Part shown: positions 12,641 through 25,505 of the stretch, piece after piece | How the letters are laid out: each line of letters opens with the position of its first letter | Numbering within the stretch: position 1 is the first letter of the stretch | DNA from: Tubulanus polymorphus | Taxonomy: Eukaryota; Nemertea; Palaeonemertea; Tubulaniformes; Tubulanidae | NCBI RefSeq assembly: GCF_964204645.1 | Contig: NC_134026.1 | Coordinates: forward strand, 16,014,650-16,078,649 | DNA: 64,000 bases | Direction: 5' to 3' | Notes under the pieces: model-generated | Told to the model about the DNA's origin: nothing | What the model saw: only the letters and a program-made list of their open reading frames with translations | Databases searched by the model: none | Position numbers and translations under genes: made by a program

Positions 12641-13900
12641 TGAAAAGCAAAACAAGAGGCCCACGGGCCTTATACCTTCATGACGCAGTAGAAGAAGAAT
12701 GATCCAGTATTCAAAGTTTTACAGAAAGATTTACATTGTAACGATGTAACAAGTTTTAAAATAGTTAAGATGGTATAGGCTTTGTGGCGATAACGTTCAT
12801 TTTCTGTTAATATATCCTTACATGAAAAGACAAGCCCATTTCAGCTGCCCTAAAGATCAAACTGCATGAGAAAATGCATAAAGAATTGGTGTAGGCATCG
12901 TGCTGAAAAAAAGAAACCCAAGACGGATAGCAACCCGGGCGGCCATACTTGAACTCAATTTTCAACAAGGGGTAGACATTTACCTACCAAAATTCATACA
13001 CCTAGTATCATGAAAATGCATCGATAATTGCAGGCCGTTTCGTGCTAGAAATTCAAGATGGCTGACCTGGCGGCCATTTTCGAAAGCCGATGACCTTCGA
13101 ATTTTGCGGAAATCCATCAAGAATTGCGGGCTGCATTGTGCAAACAAGAAATTTAAGATGGCTTCCCCAATGGCAGCCATATTTGATTACCAATGACCTT
13201 TTTTACAATAGGAGTGGTCATCTTGCCAGACCCAATCTTCAAACTGATTTTCAAAACGATTAATCGCAAATAACGGGTGAATTACCGTGTCGATTATTCA
13301 ATCCAATTCCAGAGGTCCTGGCTTAGGCCTATGCAATAGAAGTCAATTAAGATTCGACTTTTTTTTTTTAACCAGCACAGATGCCTATTAAAATCACATG
13401 TAATTCAAACATTCAGTGCTTCTAAGTTTGATGTGCCTGTTTTTATCGCGCTCGTGGTTTATATTATTGTTTACATCAAACGTCTTCAACAGCTGATACA
13501 ACCGCACCCGCGTCTGTCAATCATTTTAATTGATTCATATAAATGCTCACTGAAAAAACTATGCGGTGAATCAATCCGAAATTTTTCAGTAGAATGTCAG
13601 ACACTAGGTACCTTTCTGTAAAAGGTTTATTTGATGTATGTCATTAACAATCAGTTATATAATACTTTATTCATAACTTTGAAGCGGCGCACCGGCAGCG
13701 AACGCTCACGCATGGTCAGTCACGTAGGCCAACGATAACACGAAACAGACCACGGTTTTCCCGATTAAGAGCGTCTTTCCACATAAATAAGAGAGACTAT
13801 AATGGACCGTTTGTTGACACTAACCTTTAATACTATACTTCGTATGGATACAATCAAGATAATTCCACCATATAATTCCACTATTCAATGGGCGATCCCT
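12641..13900. other. Repeat-like stretch with no gene
   Basis: 12650-13200 contains phrases such as GCCCACGGGCC and several AAGATGGC/GGCGGCCAT words, in the style of the elements at 15.8-16.9 and 18.6-20.0 kb but too diverged to align by eye. No coding region is seen. Confidence 0.3.
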
Positions 13901-13904
13901 TAAG

Positions 13905-14285
13905 GAAATAAAATGTATTTTCATGTGTAAAAATGTATTTCTCTGTGATAAAGAATACATTATTTTCCATATGAATATATATTTTTCAGCAATAAATGTA
14001 TTTCTTGATCAAACTAAATGTTGAAAAATATATTTCATGACTAGAAAATATATTATTCATCAAATGAAAATACATTAATCAGTGGAAAATATATTTCATG
14101 ATCAATGTATATTTTTCAAAATATATTTCATAATCAGAAAATTTCTTCATCAAATGAAAATATAGTTCATACTGAAAAATGTATTTATGAACAAAATGTA
14201 CTTTTCAAAATATATTTTCAAAAATACGTATTTATCAAAATATGTTTTTCACATCTCCATTGCCACAAAATACATTTTGTCAGAA
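13905..14285. repeat. Degenerate AT-rich minisatellite (AAATATATTT type)
   Basis: Recurring words AAAATATATTTCATGATCA and AAAATGTATTT with short variable spacers, over about 380 bp. The array at 25125-25505 uses the same core with different spacers. Confidence 0.7.
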
Positions 14286-14300
14286 AAGGCAATTTTGAAA

Positions 14301-14340
14301 TATAGCTGCCAAGCAGCGATGACGGGTTTTCTGCAAAGCC
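14301..14340. repeat. Shared 40-bp motif, copy 1
   Basis: TATAGCTGCCAAGCAGCGAT followed by GACGGGTTTTCTGCA. 17890-17930 carries the same 40 bp with about four changes. The GCTGC/GCAGC halves can form a small stem-loop. It may mark the start of a repeated element. Confidence 0.6.
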
Positions 14341-14849
14341 ATTCAGAAAGATCGGAATTGTAGTAAATTGAAATATCGATACATAGAATAAAATGCATTG
14401 ACAGATTCGAACCTAATGTGCTACCACTGTGTAAACGTCAAATATGATTCAGCTTTGAAACCGAACATACGCGGACGTACAATCAACAAATATTAATCTA
14501 TTTGACCAGGCATTTATTTTGGCATTCAAACATCATGATACTGTATTATCACCATGCTTAAAAATGGATCTGTCCTATTAAGAACTCATCTTAAGCACCT
14601 GCTGAGTCGATAGATTGAGTGAATTTACAGATAAGAACGTATTATGATTTAGAATAGATTTAAGAAGTTAATGTTTTTATTGAAATATTTGAATAAATAC
14701 ATGTACATATATTGTAGTGTAGATTCAATCAATAAATTATGAATTGATCTGGTCTGGGTTTCCGGCTGATGTTGATTTTGGCTTTTATGGATTAAAAATT
14801 CTATAGTGATAAACAATTGATACCTGCAACATGTGTGTAAATCAAACCT

Positions 14850-15062
14850 ATTCCACTAGTTGCGTGTGTTTCCTAATAAACGGGAGAGTCACTCTTGTTC
14901 TAAGTTATTAGAAAAATAATGTTCATTTAGTTATAGAAATTCATTGCCTTTTTTAAAATTCTGTAATAATATTTGTTCTTTCCTAATTTTTATTACTGTA
15001 TGAACCAATGATATGCTTTGTAAATATGATGTAATAAAATAAATTTGAATTTGAATTAAATT
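14850..15062 (+). repeat. 3' tail of a LINE-like retroposon
   Basis: Ends with ATGTAATAAAATAAATTTGAATTTGAAT. A terminal run of TTGAAT-type repeats right after an AATAAA signal is typical of the 3' end of CR1/L2-group LINEs in invertebrates. No coding remnant lies directly before it. Confidence 0.5.
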
Positions 15063-15768
15063 TGAACATGAGAATTAGGCATAACTTGTGTTTTTTTAAC
15101 TCTTTTGTTAACAGTTCCAGAGTTTCAATTACAATAATATTCAAATTGGCTAAAAAAGTACATAGGACTAAATGAAATGAACCGTTTAGTTACTGCAAAC
15201 CTATTCCAGTGTTTTGTCGATCGTGTTGAATCACTTTGCTTGAGTTGAAAGAATCAGATCTTCTATGGTGCAACATCGGTCGAAGAGAGATATCTTGGTG
15301 TTGACTGTCCATCTAACTTCATGCGTTTGACATTGGAATCAGCATCATACTCATTTGAACTGCAAAATATTCATACAACATGAAAAACCTACAGTACATG
15401 TATACAGTAATCAAAATTTCACCGATGTTGGATATTTGAATGAACATTTGGCTTATTTCAGTATTCTAAAGCAGGAAATAATACGCCCAATCAATAGGCC
15501 CTATTCCCATTGGAACAATTGTATAATGCATACAGCTGTACCGTACACTTATCAGTCAAGAATGGAGAAATCGGTATACCAAACCTACGAACAGCAAAAT
15601 GTACAGGCCTACAATGATTTCTGGTATACAAGCCGTGACCATATGAACGTTTTGGATCTAGGTTTGACTATTAATGTCAGCAGGTCAGGGAAGGCCTGGC
15701 CAAATTTAATCACATGGCTCAAATCAATTGGCATTTCTGCGTGTGAATACTTCACTGTATTGTTTTAA

Positions 15769-16880
15769 CTAGGGGTCCAGGGACACCATGCCCACTTGGG
15801 AAGTGGTTATGAATGCTCAACAATCTAACAATTTCAATATTCAACGCCCCCTGGTGACCATATTCAAAACCCACTGACCTTGAAACTCACCACAATCATA
15901 GAACATGTCACGAACTATAACTTTGTAATTGATCATGGTAACAAAATATGCCTAGGTACCAATATAATAAGGAAATACTAAGTTATTCTACTATTCAACG
16001 CCCCCTGGTGACCATATAGAATAACTATTGGCCTTAAAATTGCCACAATCATAGATGATGTCATGAGCTACAACTTTGCAATTGATTGTGGTTACAAAAT
16101 ATGCATTGATACGAATATAATATAGAAATACTAAGATATTGTATTATTCAACGCCCCCTGGTGGCCATATACAAAAACCAATGACCTTCAAACTCACCAC
16201 AATCATAAACCATGTCATGCGCTACAACTTTCCAATTGATTGTGGTAAGAAAATATGCTTAAATATCAAAAATATAATGTGGAAAATCTTTTCCCACCTA
16301 CGAATGAGTGCTTATGACACCAAGATGGCCGCCAATTGCGTCATAATTGGCTGATCAAAAATATCTGTCTCAGGTATAACACATCCCTTTTCAAAGAATA
16401 CCCATCACAAATTGCAATGAGAAATGGCGAACCAGTAGGGAGCTACAGCACTCCGAATTCGGGCCAAAATTGACATTTTTGGGCACTAGAAAGGTCATAG
16501 GACGGTCATCTTGAGTCCGATCGACCCAATTTTCGTTATGCTGATGGGCCCTGGGGGATCACATACATCCAAAAGATCAAGGTAATTGATCAAAGCGTCT
16601 TCAAAATTTCCCTCAAAAAGTTCAAAAATGTGTAAAAAGTGTTGATTTTGGCGAACAACAATGGCTGCCAGTCGGCCATCTTGATTCTGACAGGGCCAGT
16701 TTTTGGGCTGAAGATGTGTCTAGGGTAGATACATGTGTAACCCAAATATCAAGACATTACATTGAAGCGTCTTCAAAACTTCCCAAAATAACTGGATTCC
16801 GTCTACAGACGGACGGACGACGGACGAAAAGTGAACGCAATAGCCCGCTGGGACTAAAGTCCCAAGTTGGCTAAAAATAG
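15769..16880 (+). mobile_element. Helitron-like non-autonomous element, copy 1
   Basis: Begins with ACTAGGGGTCCAGGGACACC and ends after a hairpin (CTGGGACTAAAGTCCCA) followed by AGTTGGCTAA. The inside holds about three tandem ~155-bp units beginning ATTCAACGCCCCCTGG, then a unique part with GATGGCCGCCAATTGCGTC and GACGGACGGACG-type words. A second copy lies at 18566-19964 and a fragment at 24785-24945 (minus). A hairpin a few bases before CTRR, and no target duplication, fit a Helitron. No Rep/helicase gene is present. Confidence 0.55.
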
Positions 16881-17945
16881 GCCTATCGAGTGAATTAGTA
16901 CATAGACTGAATTAGACTTTAGGCTAGTCCTGACTTCACCAAGAATCTTAGTGTCTGATGTACCACATGGTTACACTAGGATCGTAGAGCGACAGAGATC
17001 ACTGGTGGAGACAACCGCTGCCAGTGCTGGGTGAAGTCCTGACCAAATCCTATCCATGTTATAATGGCACCAGTTATTAGTAACGTCACTGTAGGGCCGA
17101 CGAGAGGGAAAAAGTTGTGTTTGTAGTACATAGGCATGGTAGGCTTGTCGTACTCACTTAGGTCTAATACTTAAAACGCTGTTGTTATCTGTACGTGACT
17201 GTACGGTGATTTAAAGGTTAGCCATATGTGAGTACGTTGACGCTCAGACTTGCAATATTGGGATTCGAAACCAAACGAAAAAAAAATCCAGTAGTAGTCC
17301 AGTGATTTACCCACTGTGCCACAGAACGTAACTGGTGGGAGGATGAATTTGATTTACAAATAGCCTAGCCTCACCTAACCCAAACTCTGTTCTTTTACGC
17401 ACGCGTGTTTGCAGATTACACTAGGAACTCACGTACGGCGTTAGTCGGGAACTCACGTACGGTTAACCTGTGGAGATCACCGTACAGTCACGTACAGGTA
17501 ACAACTACGTACCTAAAATGCTATTGGGTACTATATAATGGGCCTATATAGAAAAATAAATACCGGTGCGCGGTAGGCTTTCTTAGCTTCCACACTTCAC
17601 AACCGAACCAACTGACCAACCAGTATATATATTCCCAGTACGCACCAACCGGCGCAGGCCTAACACTGTTTGTCAACTGTGTGTCCCGTAGCAGGCTATC
17701 GACAATCACCTGATACTTTTCTGTCGTTTGTTTTCTCTCTAAGACGAACGTTATTCTAATAGCCCTCCGCGACTCAACGACCTTGATTTAAACTTGATCA
17801 ATTCAAAAACTGTTTATTGACGCTTTTGGTTACATGAACTGATCAGCAATATACTTAAATGAAATAACCCGAATAACAACAAATCAAAAATATAGCTGCA
17901 AAGCAGCGATAACGGGTTTTCTGCACAGTCTTAGAATCCTGTTCA
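16881..17945. other. Gene-free stretch
   Basis: No gene recognised. 17405-17500 contains ACTCACGTACGG and CACGTACAG words in direct and inverted order, a local tangle of short repeats. The second copy of the 40-bp shared motif sits at 17890-17930. Confidence 0.35.
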
Positions 17946-17948
17946 ACG

Positions 17949-18240
17949 GTGGATTTCAACAAAGCATTTGATAAGGCTCAACATCAGCCATTACTAAAGA
18001 GGCTATTAGGAAACAGTATCAATGATAGGTCGCCCAAATGGCTCAGCAGTTATCTCTGAACGGAAACTTGTAACCGAAATCAACGGAACGCCTCATCTTG
18101 GAATGAGACGGTTTAACTAGTGGAGTCACGCAAGGTAGTATCCTAAGTCGTCTTCTGTTTAATGTCCTGACAAATGACATACACAGTAATCCAAAATATA
18201 CCAGACCGAGTAAATTTCCAAAACGACCTTAACACACTGT
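17949..18240 (+). pseudogene. Reverse transcriptase fragment of a LINE
   Basis: Conceptual translation in broken frames gives VDFNKAFDKAQHQPLLKRLL, then WLSSYL, and SGVTQGSILSRLLFNVLTND. These are the A-motif and middle region of a non-LTR retrotransposon RT, with a stop after WLSSYL and at least one frame change. The catalytic xxDD motif is missing because the sequence runs into the 31-bp satellite array. It is a dead remnant, of different sequence from the LINE at 27.8 kb. Confidence 0.75.
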
Positions 18241-18264
18241 TCGACCAAAAACTTAATGTTCCGA

Positions 18265-18565
18265 CAAAACCTCGGGGACAAAACCAAAATTATGAATTGT
18301 CGCGGGTGACAAAACCAAAATATTGAATTGTCACGGGCGACAAAACAAAAATAATGAATTGTCGCGGGCGATAAAACCAAAATAATGAATTGTCGCGGGC
18401 GATAAAACCACAATAATGAATTGTCGCGGGCGTTAAAACTAAAATATTGAATTGTCGCGGCGATAAAACCAAAATAATGAATTGTCGCGGACGACAAAAA
18501 CAAAATATTGAATTGTTGCGTGCGACAAAACCAGAATAATGAATTGTCGCGGGTGAAAAAACCAA
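18265..18565. repeat. 31-bp satellite array, left part (~9 units)
   Basis: Tandem units of AATTGTCGCGGGCGATAAAA plus CCAAAATAATG, 31 bp long, with recurring variants (CGAC/CGAT, AATAATG/AATATTG). The array is interrupted by the element at 18566-19964 and resumes at 19965. Long minus-strand open frames here are a by-product of the repeat. Confidence 0.95.
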
Positions 18566-19964
18566 ACTAGGGGTCCAGGGACACCATGCTCACTTGGGAA
18601 GTGGTTTCAAATGCTCAACAATCTAACAATTTCAATACGCAACGCCCTCTAGTGACCATATACAAAAACCAATGACCTTGAAACCCACCACAATCATAGA
18701 ACATGTGAGCAGCTATGATTTTGTAATCGATTGTGATAACAAAATATGCCTCGTTACCAATTTAATATGGAAATACTAAAATATTCTACTATTCAACGCC
18801 CCTGGTGACCATATGCAAAACCCAATGACCTTAAAACTCACCACAATCGTAGTACATGTCATGAAATACAACTTTGCAATTTATCATAGTAACAAAATAT
18901 GCCTAGGTACCAATCTAATAAGGAAATACTAAGCCATTCTACTATTCAACGCCCCCTGGTGACTCTATGGAATAACTAATGTCCTTAAAAACTCACCACA
19001 ATCATAGACGATGTCATGATCTACAACTTTGCAATGGATCATGGTAACAAACTATGCCTAGGTACCAATCTAATGAGGAAAAACTAAGCTTTTCTACTAT
19101 TCAACGCCCCCTGGTGACTATATGGAATAACTAATGTCCTTAAAAACTCACCACAATCATAGACGATGTCATGAACTACAACTTCGCAATTGATCATGGT
19201 AACAAAATATGCCTTGGTACAAATATAATATAGCAATACTACGTTATTGTTTTATTCAACGCCCCCTGATGGCCACATACTAAAACCAATGACCTTGAAA
19301 CTCAACAAAATCATAGAACACGTTATGGGCTAAAACTTTCCAATTGAATATAGTAACACAATATGCTTAGGTATCGATTTAATGTGGAAAAACTTTTTCC
19401 CACCTACGAATGAGTACTGATGACACCAAGATGGCCGCCAATTGCGTCATAATTGGCTGATCAAAAATACCTGTCACAGGTATAAAACATCCCTCTCTAA
19501 GGAATACCCATCAGCAATTGCAATGAGAAATGGCAAACCAGTAGGAAGCTACAGGACCTAGACGTCTGGCCGAAATTGACATTTTTGGGCACTAAAAAGG
19601 TCATAGGACGGCCATCTTGAGTCAGATCGACCCAATTTTCTTATGCTGATGGGCCTTTGGTAGATTCAAATATAAACGAAAGATCAAGATCAAAGCGTCT
19701 TCAAAATTTCCCACGAAAACTTCGAAAATGTTTAAAAAGTGCTGATTTTGGCAAACAACAATGGCTGCCAGTCGGCCATCTTGAATCTGACAGGGCCAGT
19801 TTTTGGGCTGACGATGTGTCTAGGGTAGATACATGTATAAACCAAATCTCAAGACATTACCTTGAAGCGTCTTCAAAACTTCCCAAAATAACTGGATTCC
19901 GTCTATGGACGGACGAAAAGTGAACACAATAGCCCGCTGGGACTAAAGTCCCAAGTGGACTGAA
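18566..19964 (+). mobile_element. Helitron-like non-autonomous element, copy 2, inside the satellite array
   Basis: Same start (CTAGGGGTCCAGGGACACC) and same terminal hairpin (GGGACTAAAGTCCC) as copy 1, ending AGTGGACTGA. It has about five of the ~155-bp internal units where copy 1 has three, which explains the extra length. It sits between two halves of the 31-bp array with no visible target duplication, so it arrived after the array formed or spread with it. Confidence 0.6.
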
Positions 19965-21548
19965 ATTGAATTGTCGCGGGCGACAAAACCAAACTAATGA
20001 ATTGTCGCGGGTGATAAAACCAAAATATTGAATTGTAACGGGCGACAAAACCAAACTAATGAATTGTCGCGGGCGATAAAACCAAACTAATTAATTATCG
20101 TAGGCGATAAAACAAAAATATTGAATTGTCGCGGGCGATAAAACCAAAATAATGATTGTCTCGGGCGATAAAACCAAAATAATGAATTGTCGCGGGCGAC
20201 AAAACCAAAATAATGAATTGTCGCGGGCGATAAAACCAAAATAATGAATTGTCTCGGGCGACAAAACCAAAATAATGAATTGTCGCGGACGATAAAAACA
20301 AAATATTGAATTGTCGCGGGCGATAAAACCAAAATAATGAATTATCGCGGGCGATAAAACCAAAATATTGAATTGTCGCGGGCGATAAAACCAAAATAAA
20401 GAATTGTCGCGGGCGACAAAACCAAAAAAAAAATTGTCGCGGGCGACAAAAACAAAGTATAAACCAAAATAATGAATTGTCGCGGGCGTCAAAACCAAAA
20501 ACAAGAATTGTCGCGGGCGACAAAACCAAAATAATGAATTGTCGTGGGCGATAAAACCAAAATATCGAATTGTCGCGGGCGACAAAACCAAAAAAAGAAT
20601 TGTCGGGGCGACAAAACCAAAATAATGAATTGTCGCGGGTGACAAAACCAAAATGGTGAATTGTCGCGGGCGAAAAAAACCAAAATAATGAATTGTCGCG
20701 GGCGATAAAACCAAAATAATGAATTGTCGCGGGCGATAAAACTAAAATAATGAATTGTCTCTGGCGACAAAACCAAAATAATGAATAGTAGGGCGATAAA
20801 ACCAAAATAATGAATTATCGCGGGCGATAAAACCAAAATATTGAATTGTCGCGGGCGATAAAACCAAAATAATGAATTGTCGCGGGCGACAAAACCAAAA
20901 TATTGAATTGTCGCGGGCGACAAAACCAAACTAATGAAATGTCGCGGGCGACAAAACCAAAAAAAGAATTGTCGGGGCGACAAAACCAAAATAATGAATT
21001 GTCGCGGGCGACAAAACCAAAATGGTGAATTGTCGCGGGCGACAAACCCAAAATAATGAATTGTCGCGGGCGATAAAACCGTAATAATGAATTGTCGCGG
21101 GCGATAAATCCAAAATAATGAATTTTCTCAGGCGACAAAACCAAAATAATGGATTATCGCGGGCGATAAAACCAAAATATTGAATTGTCGCAGGTGATAA
21201 AACCAAAATATTGAATTGTCGCGGGCGACAAACCCAAAATAATGAATTGTCGCGGGCGATAAAACCGTAATAATGAATTGTCGCGGGCGATAAATCCAAA
21301 ATAATGAATTTTCTCAGGCGACAAAACCAAAATAATGGATTATCGCGGGCGATAAAACCAAAATATTGAATTGTCGCAGGTGATAAAACCAAAATATTGA
21401 ATTGTCGCGGGTGACAAAACCAAAAAGAAGAATTGTCGCGGGCGACAAAACCAAAATAATGCATTGTCGCTGGCGATAAAACCAAAGTAATGCATTGTCG
21501 TGGGCGATAAAACCAAAATAATGAATTGTCGCGGGCGACAAAATCAAA
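19965..21548. repeat. 31-bp satellite array, right part (~51 units)
   Basis: Same 31-bp unit as the left part. A block of six units (186 bp) at about 21030-21215 is repeated almost perfectly at 21216-21400, and a marked segment near 20590-20672 recurs near 20958-21042. The array therefore grew by block duplication. Because 31 is not a multiple of 3, all minus-strand frames stay open for hundreds of bases and encode a 31-residue periodic peptide. I do not regard these as genes. Confidence 0.95.
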
Positions 21549-22160
21549 ATCATTGTTTTCTCGCGTTATTTTAGTTTTGTCGTTTTGTCGTAATGTCGCC
21601 CTCATTTGCATATTCGTGTTTTTTTATCTTATCAGCCACCATACTAAAGCTTTAAGGTCACGTAAAACTCGATAAACACTTCAAGCGACACAGCGAACGA
21701 TCTCCTTTCCCCACAGCGAACGCTTACTCCGAATGTCAAGTGTGAGTCCAGCATACGGATAGGAGTGTGTTATATACTTGTATTTAGTAAATACCTTGTG
21801 GATTTGACAATTATCGGTATGTACTGTAGGAAATATAGAGTACTGATGGTATTGATATAGAGGCCCGCGGCCGAATAAAGGAATATATTCTTTTATTTAT
21901 ATACCTCGTCGACATAACAGCTTTTCTCCGCTATATCTCTTCGGCGTGTTTAGTTTAGGCCTTCGACTCCCCGGTACTTATGATTTATCTTAGTAAAAAC
22001 ACGGTAATTTTGGTAAAGAAAAATAGGTATTGCTAAATTAACTGCTTGACGCCCGCAGCCAAATCACTGGTAATAAATTAATTTGTACTCGATTTGATTC
22101 TCAGAATGAGGAGAAACTCGTAGCTGATTCCCGGAACGACGATGTAGTGACACACGTCGA
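21549..22160. other. Gene-free stretch after the satellite
   Basis: No coding region or repeat that I can name. Confidence 0.3.
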
Positions 22161-22418
22161 TTTGTCGATGTTTACGGCTCGACAGTGCTTTTAAAATCTA
22201 AAGTAGTAAATTTCCTGTGTATTGGTATTATAATTTGATGAGGAAAATGGGTTATTGTTATAATTAGTTTTTAAAAACCGCGACAGAATGTGCAATCTTT
22301 GGGTAATAAATTTGTTAATTTATGCTTGAATTGATAATGGATGTGACAAGAAACGTGCGTAGATTTCGGAAAGACGACTTAGAAAAACATGTCGGCTCTT
22401 TGAATGGGGCTCAATTTT

Positions 22419-22660
22419 CGATGTTTACGGCCCGACAGTGCTTTTGTAACGTTGATTCTTCAAAATTTGCACGGAGTATTTGTAGATCGAAGTGAGCTGA
22501 ATGATATCAAACGGATTGTATCGGCAACAGCGGTAATGTAAAAAAGCCTATGTACTTTTGACAAAAAAAGTGTGGAAAAAAAAATAATAATAATAATAAT
22601 AATAATAAGAAACACGCGAATCTCAATAGGGTTTTCTGTGACGTAACAGAAAACCCTAAA
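22419..22660 (+). mobile_element. Short hairpin-ended element, copy A (Helentron-associated type?)
   Basis: Starts CGATGTTTACGGCCCGACAG, holds an (AAT)n microsatellite at about 22578-22607, and ends in CAATAGGGTTTTCTGTG plus the matching arm ACAGAAAACCCTAA. Copy B at 22885-23113 has the same start and end. A stray start motif lies at 22166-22200. A microsatellite directly before a terminal hairpin is the layout described for Helentron-associated short elements. Confidence 0.55.
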
Positions 22661-22884
22661 TATCAAAGAGGTAACCAACAAATGCCCGTAAACCTGTCAG
22701 ACACGCGAACGCCGGACTCGTAAACTCTAAGACTCGGACCCGCTGAGCAATAAATTCATGAAATTGACTTTGAAATTGATTGTGGAGAAGAGAGGGAATA
22801 ATTCGATAGCTCTTCCTCATACAGAAGAGAGAAATTTCGGAAAGAAAACACAACATGGCTACTAATTGAACGGAGCCAAATTTC

Positions 22885-23113
22885 CGATGTTTACGGCTCG
22901 ACAGTGCCTTTATAACGTGGATTTATCAAAATTCCCATGCAGTCACTGGAGATTGAAGTGGGCTGAAGGAAAAAATACGGATTGTATCGGCGACAGCGGT
23001 AAGGTAAGGAAGCCTTTACACTTTTAACAAAAACTGTGTGGAAAAGGGTTTAAAAAAATGATAATCACGCGAATTTCAATAGGGTTTTCTGTGAAGAAAC
23101 AGAAAACCCTAAT
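22885..23113 (+). mobile_element. Short hairpin-ended element, copy B
   Basis: Starts CGATGTTTACGGCTCGACAG and shares GGATTGTATCGGC(G/A)ACAGC and GTGTGGAAAA with copy A. It ends with the same hairpin (arms 23081-23092 and 23099-23110). The AAT microsatellite is shrunk to a few bases here. Confidence 0.6.
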
Positions 23114-24346
<1,233 letters not shown>

Positions 24347-24784
24347 GTAAAAAAACACCTTAATGAACACCTCTTGAAATTAAAAGCTATTCAATACAAC
24401 AATTTACTGAAACTTGTATTTTCCGGATGACTCTAAGTAAAAGACTAGAAATGTAGCACATATATAACATCATTGAAGGTCATGTGAAAAAATCATGTAC
24501 TCTAACTATCAGTAACTCAAATTTTGGTATTAGATCCAATTGATATTAATCTCATTGTGTTGATCTATAAAGCTGTAAAACCCATCTGTCCACGAAGCGT
24601 CCCCCTCCCTTCGAACCTGATGGCATTAAGAGACACTGCCACTACATGAACCCACCTGCCGCATACTTGGCACATTCAATTTTAGCCCTGGCTGTTCTAT
24701 TTATAACTATTTATAGATCTGCCTTATACAAGCATTCTGATTTGGTGCAACACATTTTTCAGATCGTATAATGCTAAGATCTCT

Positions 24785-24945
24785 ATGTGACAAAGGCAAC
24801 TGCATGCGCACACGACGTGTTCTATGATTGTAGTGGGTTTCTGTATTTGTTCACCAGGGGGCATTTAATGTTGTCATATTGTCAAGTCAAGCATTTTACT
24901 AATTAAGTGGGCATGGTGTCCCTTCACCCCTAGTTTGAACGATGA
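24785..24945 (-). mobile_element. Helitron-like element, 5' fragment (copy 3)
   Basis: On the minus strand the sequence starts AACTAGGGGTGAAGGGACACC and continues with the start of one internal unit, matching the 5' 150 bp of the elements at 15.8 and 18.6 kb. The rest is missing. Confidence 0.6.
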
Positions 24946-25124
24946 AGGATTGTAAATTTCATGTGGATGATTAGATGGGTACGCTAAAATGTGTAATTAG
25001 AATAAAAATTGTTTCATATTATAGTTATGTTTATAGTATGTTATACTTCTTCTGGATATTCATTGGACACCTGAATCGTAGGAGGAAGAATATGCTGTGG
25101 AAAACCTGCACAACATCGTCATGG

Positions 25125-25505
25125 ATGCTTTTTCCGGAATAAATAAAATACATTTCTGAAAATAAAATTTGAGAAATATATTTCAAATGCAAAAAAATAT
25201 ATTCGAAACGCGAAAAATATATTGCGAAATACACAAAATCAAAAATATATTTTTTGAAAAAATGAATATATTTAAAAGACATTTTCAAAAATATATTTTT
25301 CGCAAAACTCAAAATCAAAATTATATTTTTAGAAAATAAAAATATATTTGAAACGCGTTTCTATAAATACATTTTTTCGCGAAACTGCAAAATGGAAAAA
25401 TATATTTTTTCAAAAAATATATATTCGGAACGCATTTTAGAAAATATATTTAGAAAATATATTTTTCGCAAAAATACATTCCAAAATCAGAAATATATTT
25501 TTTGG
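25125..25505. repeat. Degenerate AT-rich minisatellite, second array
   Basis: Repeats of AAAATATATTTTTCGCAAAA and AAATATATTCGAAACGC type. It is related in core to the array at 13905-14285. Confidence 0.7.

Noticed and set aside
15355-15768. 137-codon plus-strand frame
   Set aside because: No recognisable domain and it runs into the start of a repeat element.
20087-21611. Several minus-strand open frames of 80-236 codons with repeats of the type ATIHYFGFIARDN
   Set aside because: They are the translation of the 31-bp satellite, open in all three frames at once. No start context, domain or unique sequence supports a gene.
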